NCBI GenBank assembly: GCA_030148725.1
Contig: JASBSU010000031.1
Location: forward strand, 1 to 64,000
DNA from: Hyphomicrobium sp.
GTDB lineage: Bacteria; Pseudomonadota; Alphaproteobacteria; Rhizobiales; Hyphomicrobiaceae
DNA: 64,000 nt
Direction: 5' to 3'
In this document: positions 10,461-19,682 of the stretch, in pieces
Layout of the letters: each line of letters opens with the position of its first letter
Numbering within the stretch: position 1 is the stretch's first letter
Translations under genes and position numbers: made by a program
Notes under the pieces: generated by a model
Databases searched by the model: none
What the model was told of the DNA's origin: nothing
The model's input: only the letters and a program-made list of their open reading frames with translations

Positions 10461-10727
10461 CTATTCGATATGGCCCGGCTGTATCTTGCCGTCCTTGAAG
10501 GAAGGCGGCGTATACGTCTGCCCTGGTTTCCCACCCGTCACCGAGCCAAAGCTGACCAGGGTGATGATGACGACCGCGGCGCCAGCGACGAACAGCCAGA
10601 TCAAGGGCGCATCGTCGAGCACACGCAGCGCGCCCGGCTTTTCATCACGGGTCAGGTAGATATAGGCCACGTAGACGATCGTCGGCAGCAGAAACAGCAG
10701 GATGTTCTCGGCGACGATGCGGATCAT
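10461..10727 (-). CDS. small inner-membrane protein, DUF6111-like
   Basis: 88 residues with two membrane helices (about 5-22 and 42-62) and a polar, proline-containing tail. The start codon overlaps the stop of the upstream Nudix gene by 4 nt (ATGA), so the two are translationally coupled. The three-gene order Nudix, small membrane protein, cca is a recurring alphaproteobacterial arrangement. Function unknown. Confidence 0.75.
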   Translation of the reverse strand: MIRIVAENILLFLLPTIVYVAYIYLTRDEKPGALRVLDDAPLIWLFVAGAAVVIITLVSFGSVTGGKPGQTYTPPSFKDGKIQPGHIE

Positions 10728-11386
10728 GCGGAAAAGAGCCTCATCTTCAGATTTCTGACTATGCCTGCCGTCGCGCCCCAAATGTATCGTTGCTCGAAGG
10801 GCATGGCGTAGAAGCGCCGCTCCTGGCCGCGCCAAAAACGTGTCTCCGTTCGATGGTTTGCCTCATCCATCAGGAATGCAAGTGGGACTTCGAAGGCATC
10901 AGCAACTTCGCGCTCGTCCAGCCTGAGCGAGAAGCCCTCGCGCACGATGCTGACGACCGGGAAAATGCGGAAACCTGTTCCCGTCCTGTAGGCATCCAGA
11001 TAGCCGAGCGTCTCGACGAATGAGGCATCGAGACCGATCTCCTCGTGGGCTTCGCGCAGCGCCGTGGCGGTCGGATCGCGATCCGTCGGCTCCATGCGAC
11101 CGCCCGGAAACGCGATCTGCCCGGCGTGCCGCCGGAGGCTGTCGGTGCGTTGCGTCAGCAGGACGGTCGGCTCGGGGCGCGCCACCACGGGAATGAGCAC
11201 GGCGGCCGGTGCCAGCGGCGCCCGCGCGATTTCCGGCACGAGCTCCGGGCTGAGATCGAAATCGCTTGGGGTGTCGGGCGCGTTAGGATCGGCAACGGGG
11301 ACCGTTGAGCTGAGGTAAGTGCGTGCGCGCTGCCGGAATTCTTCGGCCGTGACGGTGGATGGCGTAGGTTTGCTCACGTCCTGCAT
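10724..11386 (-). CDS. Nudix hydrolase, CoA pyrophosphatase type
   Basis: 220 residues. The Nudix box runs from GGRMEPTD to REAHEEIGLD, preceded by LRRHAGQIAFPGG, the extra motif of the NudL/CoA-pyrophosphatase subfamily. The expected activity is hydrolysis of CoA or acyl-CoA to phosphopantetheine products. It is the first gene of the Nudix, DUF6111-like, cca operon. Substrate is inferred from the motif only. Confidence 0.88.
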   Translation of the reverse strand: MQDVSKPTPSTVTAEEFRQRARTYLSSTVPVADPNAPDTPSDFDLSPELVPEIARAPLAPAAVLIPVVARPEPTVLLTQRTDSLRRHAGQIAFPGGRMEPTDRDPTATALREAHEEIGLDASFVETLGYLDAYRTGTGFRIFPVVSIVREGFSLRLDEREVADAFEVPLAFLMDEANHRTETRFWRGQERRFYAMPFEQRYIWGATAGIVRNLKMRLFSA

Positions 11387-11543
11387 ATCGCATCGAGACC
11401 ATTCAAAACCAAGTCGAATCGGGATCGGAAGTTCGCCTTAAGAGGTTTGCGGGCAGGTTTGGCTCGATTAGCCTCGGCAAATCACGATAACGTCCAACTG
11501 TCACGCGATCCTCAAGGCGTGGGTTCGCGCGAAAGGAGGCCCG

Positions 11544-12788
11544 GTGCCGCAACGGCATTGCCGTCGATTGGTCATTTTAGTCGCTGCGCTCGCGGCGGGA
11601 CTATTTGCGTCCACTTTTGCAGCGACGGCCGCCGGGGTGCAGGACTTTCTCGCCACGCTCACGCCTCAGCAGCAGAACGAGTTCGTCGCCTGGCGCACCG
11701 CCAAGAACCAGCACGACCGTATGCTCGATGCTTATTGGCAGCAGGTCGAGAAGAAGCGCGAAGGCCGCCGCGCCAAACGCAACTCGACGAAATTCTTCGA
11801 TACCGACGATTATGTCTGGACCTACCCGCCGACCTACAAGGGCCCGCGTCTCAGCGCCGATCTCGACAAGCAGTGGACGCGCTTTCTGGCCGCGCAGGAA
11901 AAGCACCCCGAGGCGCCCAAGCCATCGAAGCCGTTGCCCGGCATCGCCGATTTTCTCGCGGCAGCCAAGAGCCACTATGGTTTCACGCCAACGCGCATTT
12001 CCGAACGCGAGTTCAAGCGCCGCTATGCCGCCGAGGCCCTGCAACTTGGTCTGAGCAAGGAGCAGGTGGTCCGCGTCTACGCGCTCGAGACCGGCGGCGA
12101 TGGCACCGCGGATATGCAGGCCGGCATCAATCCGATCACCAAGAAGGGCAAGCCGATTTCCTCGGCGCTCGGCTATGCCCAGCTTTTGCACGCCAACACC
12201 ATCGGCGAACTGGTGAAGCATGGCGACGGCTTCGTGAAGCGCCTGCAGCGGCTGCACGCCAACGCCCCGACGCCCGCCCGCGCCGATGAGCTGCAGCGCA
12301 AGATCGCTTCGCTCCAGGCCATGCTCCGCACCGCCAAATCCGTGCCGAACAACTGGTTCCGCCACGTCGCCTTCGCCCAGACCTCGAAGGGCTATGGGAT
12401 GCACGCGATCAATCTCGACGGCGACATCGGACCCTGGCTTCAGTCGCTGAAGCTGCGCGGCCTCAAGGACTTCGCGGCCCGCAAGGGGGTCACGAACATG
12501 TCCGGCGAGGAGATCGAGCTGATGAACCTCTCCGGCCCCGCCACCGGCCTCGAGATGATGCAGCCGACCGGACTGACGGCCCCGACCCCGAACTTCTTTG
12601 CGCGGCGGGCCTACTACGTGAACAAGATGGTCATCGACAAGACGTCTGCCGAGCTTCTGGCCGAATTCACCCGCCGCATGGACAGCGGCTCCCGCAAGGC
12701 TGGGGCTGTGGAGTTCGCTGAGGCATTCGACGAGGTGGCGGGAATCCGCCAGACCGGCATCCAGGGCGAAAAACTCCCCTGGCGCTGA
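11544..12788 (+). CDS. secreted protein with a lytic-transglycosylase-like core
   Basis: 414 residues from GTG 11544, chosen because AAAGGAGG (11532-11539) lies just upstream. A clear signal peptide (about 1-29) is followed by a charged region and then VYALETGGDGTADMQ and SSALGYAQLLHANT. The Glu in ETGG and the GYAQL motif resemble the catalytic Glu and GYMQ/GLMQ motif of lysozyme-fold transglycosylases, so a wall-acting role is plausible. No named family is recognised with certainty. It appears monocistronic. Confidence 0.6.
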   Translation: MPQRHCRRLVILVAALAAGLFASTFAATAAGVQDFLATLTPQQQNEFVAWRTAKNQHDRMLDAYWQQVEKKREGRRAKRNSTKFFDTDDYVWTYPPTYKGPRLSADLDKQWTRFLAAQEKHPEAPKPSKPLPGIADFLAAAKSHYGFTPTRISEREFKRRYAAEALQLGLSKEQVVRVYALETGGDGTADMQAGINPITKKGKPISSALGYAQLLHANTIGELVKHGDGFVKRLQRLHANAPTPARADELQRKIASLQAMLRTAKSVPNNWFRHVAFAQTSKGYGMHAINLDGDIGPWLQSLKLRGLKDFAARKGVTNMSGEEIELMNLSGPATGLEMMQPTGLTAPTPNFFARRAYYVNKMVIDKTSAELLAEFTRRMDSGSRKAGAVEFAEAFDEVAGIRQTGIQGEKLPWR

Positions 12789-12918
12789 GGGTTAGCGCGC
12801 CCGCCGCTATGGCCCACGGCGCATTTGCGACGATGATTTCACGCCCGGCGATGCAGTTTTGCATCGGACTTACGCGGCCTGCCCCTGTACTGTGGGGAGC
12901 AATTATTGGGGGATCAGC

Positions 12919-13602
12919 ATGCGTGGCATCTTGGGTGGGTGTGGTCGTTTCGCGTGCATTTTCGCCGGTGCAGCGGCATTGGTAGCCGCCACGGTGCCGC
13001 GGGCGGACGCCCATGAGTGGTTCCGCATTCCCAACCTCAGCTACGCGACGGATGCCGAGCTCGGCCCGATTAACCGCACCGGCTACATTCTGTCTCCCGA
13101 CTTCGAGATCAGCGACGAGGTGAAGCTCGGCGGCTCCGGTGGCGCTCTGCTCAGCGACCCGGACGGCTTCTCCATCGGCGCCAAGGCCGGCTACGACTAT
13201 CAGACCGGCGGCATCCTCATCGGCTTCATCACCGACGCCTTCTACTCCTGGGCCGACGGCGGTGGCGTCAACGGTCTGAAATCGGACCTCAATTATTACG
13301 GCACCGTCCGCGGACGCCTCGGCGTCTCTCTGGGCCGCTTCCTGCCGTATGCGACGGCTGGATATGCCTACGGCGGACTGGAAGTCACAGATACCGTCAA
13401 TGGCCTTTCGGACAGCAAGACGCTCAGCGGCTGGACCTACGGCGGCGGTCTGGAGTTCGTCTGGAACAAGGACATCACCCTGCACGGTGGCTATCGCCGC
13501 ATCGACTTCGGCGACGCGACGTTCTCTTCGCTGCCGGCTGGCCAGAACACCCTGTCGCCCGAGATGGACGTGTTCGATTTCGGCTTCGTCCGCCGCTTCT
13601 AA
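12919..13602 (+). CDS. outer-membrane beta-barrel protein (Omp25/OmpA-like)
   Basis: 227 residues from ATG 12919, with GGGGGA 5 nt upstream. A signal peptide (about 1-31, ending PRADA) precedes an eight-strand-barrel pattern: SIGAKAGYDYQTGGILIG, YYGTVRGRLGVSLGRFLPY and a terminal FDFGFVRRF ending in the aromatic residue expected for BAM-dependent insertion. These proteins are abundant structural or adhesive outer-membrane proteins in Hyphomicrobiales. Specific role unknown. Confidence 0.85.
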   Translation: MRGILGGCGRFACIFAGAAALVAATVPRADAHEWFRIPNLSYATDAELGPINRTGYILSPDFEISDEVKLGGSGGALLSDPDGFSIGAKAGYDYQTGGILIGFITDAFYSWADGGGVNGLKSDLNYYGTVRGRLGVSLGRFLPYATAGYAYGGLEVTDTVNGLSDSKTLSGWTYGGGLEFVWNKDITLHGGYRRIDFGDATFSSLPAGQNTLSPEMDVFDFGFVRRF

Positions 13603-13718
13603 GCGCTCCTGCAACGACTGGCAGCCGACGACCGGTGCGTGAGCGCCGGTTGAGCTGGCGCGTCAATCGCGGGCCGTCCATCCTCAGTTTTCAAAGAGCA
13701 ACACGCCGCTTTGCCAGC

Positions 13719-13846
13719 GCTCCGATCGCCCGAGCGCCTTTCGGCGAGGGCGTTGAATCGGCAGCGCCCAAAAGCTCCGATCGCCCGGGCGCCTTTCGGC
13801 GAGGGCGTGAATCGGCAGCGCCAAAAGCTCCGATCGCCCGAGCGCC
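13719..13846. repeat. dispersed repeat family, two full units and one partial
   Basis: Unit 1 is 13719-13773, unit 2 is 13774-13826 and a partial unit is 13827-13846. Each begins GCTCCGATCGCCCG and full units end with GAATCGGCAGCGCC plus an A-run. Within a unit, GCCC pairs with GGGC and CGCC with GGCG around a TTTC loop. The same family recurs at 45989-46094. Confidence 0.85.
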
Positions 13847-13906
13847 AGCGCCATCAAGCTGAGCCACGCGCCAACCGGCCATTGCGGCAGAAGAGTGCAG
13901 CAGACA

Positions 13907-13947
13907 TGCGCCGGCGGCCGGCTCCCCGCGGGGGAGTCGCCGGCGCA
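13907..13947. repeat. long GC-rich hairpin
   Basis: TGCGCCGGCG (13907-13916) pairs exactly with CGCCGGCGCA (13938-13947). The interior adds CTCCCC / GGGGAG. No T-run follows on either strand, so a simple terminator role is unlikely. Confidence 0.7.
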
Positions 13948-13962
13948 ATCAAAAACCAGGAG

Positions 13963-14019
13963 CGCGGGCGCCGAAACGCTGCGATCTAGTTTTAGTGAGG
14001 CAGCCTTTCGGCGCCCGCG
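13963..14019. repeat. 14-bp perfect inverted repeat
   Basis: CGCGGGCGCCGAAA (13963-13976) and TTTCGGCGCCCGCG (14006-14019) enclose a 29-nt AT-richer interior containing CTAGTTTTAGTGAGG. It could form a cruciform or an RNA stem. Confidence 0.75.
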
Positions 14020-14400
14020 TTGGCTGCTTGCCGTGCCGGAGGGGCGAAACTCGTCGTCAGCGTGTCTCAGGTCCGGCCCTTGGCGGTCAAATGCGGGGCC
14101 ACATCGTCAGGACCTTCCACGTCTGCGCTCGCGTCGTGCCGGTGTGCGAGCGCCGCTGCCAACGGGCGTCCGTGCGGTCCATTGCTGGGGTCCGCACAGC
14201 TCCGATCGACGGCCCCGGAATATGAGGGAGCTACTCCTCGCGACAGGCATCGCGACGGTGCGACACCTGCCTCAACCGGGCACCATCCCCTGTCCCGCCT
14301 TCGCCGCTCAGCTGCTGCGTCCCAGATGGACAGGGGTGGGCCCACTATGCTGTCGGACAGGCGCGCGGGGATTAGTTTGCGCTGCTCGCCCAATCTCAAC

Positions 14401-14422
14401 GTCATCCCGACGCAGGTCGGGA
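14401..14422. repeat. REP-like hairpin
   Basis: GTCATCCCGAC, loop GCAG, then GTCGGGA. It belongs to the same sequence type (GTCATCCCGRC paired with GYCGGGA) as the perfect inverted repeat at 21546-21580. Confidence 0.55.
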
Positions 14423-14597
14423 TCCACGCCAGCTTCAGCGCGCGCATCTGCGCCGGCGGGCGCCACGCTGCAGCGTGCGGGCCCACCGCCGGCGCTGCAA
14501 TCCTGGAGACTTGCGTGGGTGCCGGCCGTCCATGCGCAGCATGGCTCCGCCATGACGCCGGCAAGACGAGCGAGCCGAAACCTTCAGCGCCTGCCGA

Positions 14598-15518
14598 TCA
14601 CGGCCACTTAACGATGGGCGGCATCGACGACAGGATGGAATCGACGTTCCCCCCCGTCTTCAGCCCGAACACCGTGCCGCGGTCATAGAGCAGGTTGAAC
14701 TCCACGTAGCGGCCACGCCGCACCAGTTGCTCCTCGCGGTCGGCGTCCGTGAATTTCATGCCGTAGTTCCCGCGCACCAGCATCGGGTAGACGCGCTGGA
14801 AAGCACGACCGACGTCCTGCGTGAAGGCGAAGGCCGCGTCCCATCCACCCTGCTCCGACGAAGGCGTCAGGTAGTCGTAGAAGATGCCGCCGATGCCGCG
14901 CTTTTCTTTGCGATGCGGCAGGTAGAAGTATTCGTCGCACCATTCCCTGTAGCGCTGATAGTCGGCCACCGGATGGCCCGCGCATGCCCCATACATCGCG
15001 GCGTGGAAAGCGAGGGTGTCGGCATCGCTGTCGGTACGCCGGCGCATCAGCACCGGCGTGAGGTCTGCGCCGCCGCCGAACCACCACTTCGACGTCACGA
15101 CCATGCGCGTGTTCATGTGCACGGCGGGGACGTTCGGGTTCTGCGGATGTGCAATGAGCGAGATGCCCGATGCCGAGAACTGCGGGTTCTCCTCCGCGCC
15201 CGGGATCTGCTTGCGGAACTCCGGGGCGAACTCTCCGAACACGGTCGACGTGTGAACGCCCACCTTCTCGAACACCCGGCCGTGCATCAGGCTCATGATG
15301 CCGCCGCCGCCGGGCGCCCCGGTGTGGTCGGACCGCTCCCACGGCGTGCACACGAAGCGGCCGGGCGGAAGATCCGACATTGGCGCACCCGCCGGCAGGT
15401 CGTCCTCGACCTTTTCGAGCGCCGCACAGATGCCGTCGCGCAGCTCACCGAACCACGCGCGTGCCTTGTCCTGATGCTCGCCCAACACACCTTCGCGCGT
15501 TGCGGTCAAATCCGCCAT
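14598..15518 (-). CDS. hemF: aerobic coproporphyrinogen III oxidase
   Basis: Oxygen-dependent oxidative decarboxylation of coproporphyrinogen III in haem synthesis. At 306 residues it has normal length. The stretches [28 protein letters not shown] and [13 protein letters not shown] are diagnostic of HemF. Its presence next to bc1 genes fits an aerobic, cytochrome-rich metabolism. It is transcribed divergently from the ABC exporter gene. Confidence 0.97.
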   Translation of the reverse strand: MADLTATREGVLGEHQDKARAWFGELRDGICAALEKVEDDLPAGAPMSDLPPGRFVCTPWERSDHTGAPGGGGIMSLMHGRVFEKVGVHTSTVFGEFAPEFRKQIPGAEENPQFSASGISLIAHPQNPNVPAVHMNTRMVVTSKWWFGGGADLTPVLMRRRTDSDADTLAFHAAMYGACAGHPVADYQRYREWCDEYFYLPHRKEKRGIGGIFYDYLTPSSEQGGWDAAFAFTQDVGRAFQRVYPMLVRGNYGMKFTDADREEQLVRRGRYVEFNLLYDRGTVFGLKTGGNVDSILSSMPPIVKWP

Positions 15519-15693
15519 GCTCTGTCCTCGGCCCCTTTTGTTGGCGCATTTCCCCCTATATATCCCGTGCAGCGATGTCTAGGGGCGCCTAACCGTAGTC
15601 GCCCAAGACCCGAAAAACCTGAAAATCTGCGCCTTGACGTGTGCCCCTGTGCCCGCGGCGCTTTTGACGCCCGCTGAGGGCCCGGAGCCCGAC

Positions 15694-17559
15694 ATGATCG
15701 CCAGCCTTTTCCGCCGGCTCGAAAACCACGTTGAATCTTTCCCGGCCGCGCAGCCGGCGATGCCGCCTGCCTCCTTCTGGGGATTCATCGCGCACTACAC
15801 GCGCCCGTTCTGGCCGCTGATCGCGGTGTCGGCCGTGCTGTCGGCAACGATCGCGCTGATCGAGGTATCGCTGTTCGGCTTCCTGGGCAGTCTCGTCGAC
15901 TGGTTGCAGAAGGCAGATCGCGCCACCTTCTGGTCGACGCACGGTCTGTTTCTGCTGGGCATGGCGGGCGTCGTGCTGCTGGTGCTGCCGAGCCTCAAGT
16001 TTCTCTACGAAGCCATCATCCACCAGGGGCTTCTGGCCAGCTTCACCATGCGCACGCGCTGGCAGACGCATCGCTATGTGCTGCGGCAGTCCATAGACTT
16101 TTTCAATAACGACTTCGCGGGACGCGTCGCCACGAAGGTGATGCAGACGGCGATGTCGGTGCGCGAGGTGGTCATGAAGATCACCGAGGTGCTGCTCTAC
16201 GTCTCGATCTATTTCACCGGCGCGGTGCTGCTGTTCGCGGCGACGGACATTCGCTTGTCGGCACCGCTGGTGCTGTGGCTCGGCGGGTATCTGGTGGCCA
16301 TGCGCTACTTCATCCCGCGCCTCGGCAAGATCTCGCATGTGCAATCGGACGCCCGCTCGGTGATGACGGGGCGCGTTGTCGATAGCTACACCAACATCGC
16401 GACGGTGAAGATGTTTGCGCATGCCGAGCGCGAGGACGGCTATGCGCAGGAAAGCATGCAGAGCTTTCTCGACATCACGCAGCAGCAGTTGCGCCTGGTG
16501 ACGCTGCTGACGGTGGCGCTCAACTGTCTCAACGCGGCGCTGCTGTTCTCGGTGGCGGGAACGTCGCTGTGGCTATGGTCGATCGATGCCGTGTCCACCG
16601 GCGCGATTGCACTGTCTGTGGGCCTCGTGCTCCGCCTGCAGGGCATGTCGCACTGGATCATGTGGGAGACGGCGGGCCTGTTTGAGAACATCGGCGTGGT
16701 GCAGGACGGTCTGGAGACCATCGCGCGGTCGCGCAGTGTGGTCGACGTGCCGGATGCAAAGCCACTCAAGGTGACGAAGGGCGAGATCGTCTTCGATCGC
16801 GTCAACTTCAACTACAACCGCGAGGTTGGGTCCGAGCGCGGCAGCGTGATCGACGATCTGTCGCTGCGCGTGGCGCCGGGCGAGAAAGTGGGCCTCGTGG
16901 GGCGGTCGGGTGCGGGCAAGTCGACGCTCGTCAGCCTTCTGCTGCGCTTCTACGACCTCGATGGCGGGCGCGTTCTGATTGATGATCAGGATATATCGCG
17001 CGTCACGCAGGACAGCCTGCGCGCGCAGATTGGCCTCGTCACGCAGGATACCTCGCTGCTGCACCGCTCGGTGATGGAGAACATTCTCTACGGGCGACCC
17101 GATGCTGTGGAAGGCGACGCCGTCATCGCAGCGCAGAAGGCCGCGGCGCACGACTTCATCCTCGGGTTGGAGGACCTGAAGGGGCGGCGGGCCTACGAAG
17201 CGCACGTCGGCGAACGTGGCGTGAAACTGTCCGGCGGCCAGCGCCAGCGCGTTGCGATTGCACGCGTGTTGCTGAAGGACGCGCCGATCCTGGTGCTCGA
17301 CGAGGCGACAAGCGCCCTCGATTCAGAGGTTGAAGCCGCGATCCAGGAGCAGCTTACGAACCTCATGCAGGGCAAGACGGTGATCGCCATCGCGCACCGC
17401 CTGTCGACGATTGCCGCCATGGATCGCCTCGTGATCATGGACGGCGGTCGCATCATCGAGCAGGGCACGCACGCCGATTTGCTGCGCCGCGGCGGGCTTT
17501 ATGCCGAGCTGTGGACACGCCAGTCGGGTGGCTTCCTGGCGCAAGACGCCGCCGAATGA
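15694..17559 (+). CDS. ABC exporter, fused membrane and ATPase domains
   Basis: 621 residues from ATG 15694, chosen for the GGAG box 6 nt upstream; an in-frame ATG 60 nt earlier has a weaker context. Residues about 30-330 form a six-helix type IV exporter domain. The ATPase domain carries GRSGAGKST (Walker A), LSGGQRQR (signature) and ILVLDEATSALDSE (Walker B). The half-transporter should act as a homodimer in the inner membrane. The substrate cannot be read from sequence. Confidence 0.9.
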   Translation: MIASLFRRLENHVESFPAAQPAMPPASFWGFIAHYTRPFWPLIAVSAVLSATIALIEVSLFGFLGSLVDWLQKADRATFWSTHGLFLLGMAGVVLLVLPSLKFLYEAIIHQGLLASFTMRTRWQTHRYVLRQSIDFFNNDFAGRVATKVMQTAMSVREVVMKITEVLLYVSIYFTGAVLLFAATDIRLSAPLVLWLGGYLVAMRYFIPRLGKISHVQSDARSVMTGRVVDSYTNIATVKMFAHAEREDGYAQESMQSFLDITQQQLRLVTLLTVALNCLNAALLFSVAGTSLWLWSIDAVSTGAIALSVGLVLRLQGMSHWIMWETAGLFENIGVVQDGLETIARSRSVVDVPDAKPLKVTKGEIVFDRVNFNYNREVGSERGSVIDDLSLRVAPGEKVGLVGRSGAGKSTLVSLLLRFYDLDGGRVLIDDQDISRVTQDSLRAQIGLVTQDTSLLHRSVMENILYGRPDAVEGDAVIAAQKAAAHDFILGLEDLKGRRAYEAHVGERGVKLSGGQRQRVAIARVLLKDAPILVLDEATSALDSEVEAAIQEQLTNLMQGKTVIAIAHRLSTIAAMDRLVIMDGGRIIEQGTHADLLRRGGLYAELWTRQSGGFLAQDAAE

Positions 17560-17813
17560 CGTTAATCAGCGGCGGCGTCACATGCGCCATTTTGCCTACG
17601 GCATTCTTCGCCGCCGGCCTTGAGCGCTCTTTAGAACGATGTCAATAAACCGCATGGCAAATCGCCGGTTTCTATTGCCCTATCGCGCTGACAGCGCCTG
17701 GGCTCGACGGCACTAGCCCACTTGAGCAACGGCCGTCATCACTCCCGGCGCCAGCCGACGGATAAAAAACTAAAGCGCTGCCCTGATGGGTCAGCGATCA
17801 AGCGGAGGCTCCC
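17560..17813. other. 254-bp region upstream of petABC
   Basis: It should contain the petABC promoter and any terminator of the exporter gene. I see no clear hexamers or strong hairpin, and no gene. Confidence 0.4.
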
Positions 17814-18386
17814 GTGGCATTGGACGCCGAAGAACCGGACCGCAGGGATTTCCTGGTCCTGGCGGCAGGCGCATTCGCAGCCGTAGGCGGCGCGATGACG
17901 CTCTGGCCGTTCATCCAGCAGATGAATCCGGACGCCGGCGCTCAGGCTCTCGCATCGATCGAGGTCGAGCTCTCTCCCGTCAAGGAAGGTCAGGCGATCA
18001 CAGTTCTGTGGCGCGGCAAGCCGGTGTTCATTCGCCATCGCACCCCGGAGGAGATCAAGGCCGCGACCGCCGTTCCGATGGACGCGCTGGTCGACCCGCT
18101 CGCGCGCAACGACGCGCTGCCGGAGGACACGCCGGCGACCGATCTCAATCGCACCAAGGACGGTCACGAGAACTGGATCATCATGGTGGGCATCTGCACC
18201 CACCTCGGCTGCATCCCCAAGGGTCAGTCGATGGGCGACTCGAAGGGCGACTTCGGCGGCTGGTTCTGCCCCTGCCACGGCTCGCACTACGACACCGCAG
18301 GACGCATCCGCAAAGGCCCTGCGCCACGCAATCTCGAGGTGCCGGTCTATAATTTCGTCTCTGACACCAAAATCAAAATCGGCTGA
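17814..18386 (+). CDS. petA: ubiquinol-cytochrome c reductase, Rieske iron-sulfur subunit
   Basis: 190 residues starting at GTG 17814, with GGAGG 5 nt upstream. A twin-arginine motif (RRDFLVLAAG) leads into one membrane anchor, as expected for a Tat-exported Rieske protein. The 2Fe-2S cluster motifs CTHLGC and CPCHGSHYD are intact. It oxidises ubiquinol at the Qo site and passes electrons to cytochrome c1. First gene of petABC. Confidence 0.98.
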   Translation: MALDAEEPDRRDFLVLAAGAFAAVGGAMTLWPFIQQMNPDAGAQALASIEVELSPVKEGQAITVLWRGKPVFIRHRTPEEIKAATAVPMDALVDPLARNDALPEDTPATDLNRTKDGHENWIIMVGICTHLGCIPKGQSMGDSKGDFGGWFCPCHGSHYDTAGRIRKGPAPRNLEVPVYNFVSDTKIKIG

Positions 18387-18401
18387 CGGGCGGCGACCTC
18401 C

Positions 18402-19670
18402 ATGTCTGGACACGAATCGACTTACGAGCCGACGACGGCATTCGGCAAATGGCTGGACGCGCGGCTTCCCATCGTTCGGATGGTGCACGCTCAGGCCGTC
18501 GACTTCCCGACGCCGCGTAACCTCAACTACTGGTGGACGTTCGGCGGCATCCTGTCGTTCTGCCTCGTTGCGCAGATCGTCACCGGTATCGTGCTGGCGA
18601 TGCACTACCAGCCGAGCGCCGAGCTGGCGTTCGACAGCGTCGAGCGCATCCGCCGCGACGTGAACTTCGGCTGGCTGCTCCGCAACTTGCATGCGGTCGG
18701 CGCCTCGATGTTCTTCCTCGCAGCCTACATCCATATTTTCCGCGGCCTCTACTACGGCTCCTACAAGGCGCCGCGTGAGGTGCTGTGGATCATTGGCGTT
18801 CTGATCTTCCTCGCCATGATGGCCACGGCGTTCATGGGCTACTCGCTCCCCTGGGGCCAGATGAGCCTTTGGGGCGTCACCGTCATCACCAACCTGTTCT
18901 CCTCGCTCGACAGCATCTGGAAGGGCCTCGGCACCACCATCGTCGAATGGCTGTGGGGTGGGTACTCGGTTTCGGGAGTAACGCTCAACCGCTTCTACGC
19001 GCTGCACTATCTGCTGCCGTTCGTGCTGGCCGGCCTCGTCGGCCTGCACATCTGGGCGCTGCACGTGGTCGGTCAGAACAGCCCGACCGGTCTCGACATC
19101 AAGACCAAGTCGGACTCGGTCCCCTTCACGCCCTACGCGACCTCCAAGGACGCGGTCGGCATGTTTGCCTTCCTGCTTCTGTTCTGCTGGTTCGCGTTCT
19201 TCCTGCCTGACTACCTCGGCCACGCCGATAACTACATTCCGGCCAACCCGCTGGTGACGCCGCCGCACATCGTGCCGGAGTGGTACTTCCTGCCCTTCTA
19301 CGCGATCCTGCGCGCCATCCCTTCCAAGCTCGGCGGCGTGATCGCGATGTTCGGCGCCATTGCCGTACTGTTCTTCGTGCCCTGGCTCGACACCAGCAAG
19401 GTACGCTCGACCAAGTATCGCCCGCTCTATCGCTGGTTCTTCTGGCTGTTCGCATTCAGCTGCCTGGCGCTTGGCTGGCTGGGCTCCAAGCCCGCTGAAG
19501 CCGAGTACGTCTTCTGGGCGCGCGTCTTCACGTTCTACTACTTCGCACACTTCCTCATCGTCATGCCGCTCGTCGGCTGGTTCGAGACGCCGCTGAAGGT
19601 GCCGGGGTCGATCACCGAGGCGGTGCTCGGCAAAGATAAAGGCGCAAAACTAGCGCCGGCCAAGAGCTGA
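18402..19670 (+). CDS. petB: cytochrome b subunit of the bc1 complex
   Basis: 422 residues with eight predicted membrane helices, the usual size for a full-length bacterial cytochrome b. Haem-ligand His pairs lie in the [19 protein letters not shown] and [10 protein letters not shown] segments, and the Qo-site PEWY motif is present ([13 protein letters not shown]). It carries the two b haems and both quinone sites. It lies 15 nt after petA. Confidence 0.98.
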   Translation: MSGHESTYEPTTAFGKWLDARLPIVRMVHAQAVDFPTPRNLNYWWTFGGILSFCLVAQIVTGIVLAMHYQPSAELAFDSVERIRRDVNFGWLLRNLHAVGASMFFLAAYIHIFRGLYYGSYKAPREVLWIIGVLIFLAMMATAFMGYSLPWGQMSLWGVTVITNLFSSLDSIWKGLGTTIVEWLWGGYSVSGVTLNRFYALHYLLPFVLAGLVGLHIWALHVVGQNSPTGLDIKTKSDSVPFTPYATSKDAVGMFAFLLLFCWFAFFLPDYLGHADNYIPANPLVTPPHIVPEWYFLPFYAILRAIPSKLGGVIAMFGAIAVLFFVPWLDTSKVRSTKYRPLYRWFFWLFAFSCLALGWLGSKPAEAEYVFWARVFTFYYFAHFLIVMPLVGWFETPLKVPGSITEAVLGKDKGAKLAPAKS

Positions 19671-19682
19671 CGGGGGGCTCTC

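Larger units (their letters stand above)
13603..14597. other. 995-bp gene-free, hairpin- and repeat-rich region
   Basis: No reading frame here looks like a real protein. It holds a short repeat array (13719-13846), a long GC-rich hairpin (13907-13947), a 14-bp inverted repeat (13963-14019) and a REP-like hairpin (14405-14422). Codon-like periodicity is absent. It may be a graveyard of repeats or encode structured RNA. Confidence 0.7.

Noticed and set aside
13719..13846. Possible CRISPR array
   Set aside because: Units are directly adjacent, with no unique spacers, and no cas gene is present.
13895..14611. Open frame of 238 codons in the repeat-rich region
   Set aside because: No domain, no ribosome site, crosses inverted repeats and has Arg/Pro-biased content typical of non-coding GC-rich DNA.
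17739..19550. Open frame of 603 codons antisense to petA-petB
   Set aside because: A charged, low-complexity translation opposite two certain genes.
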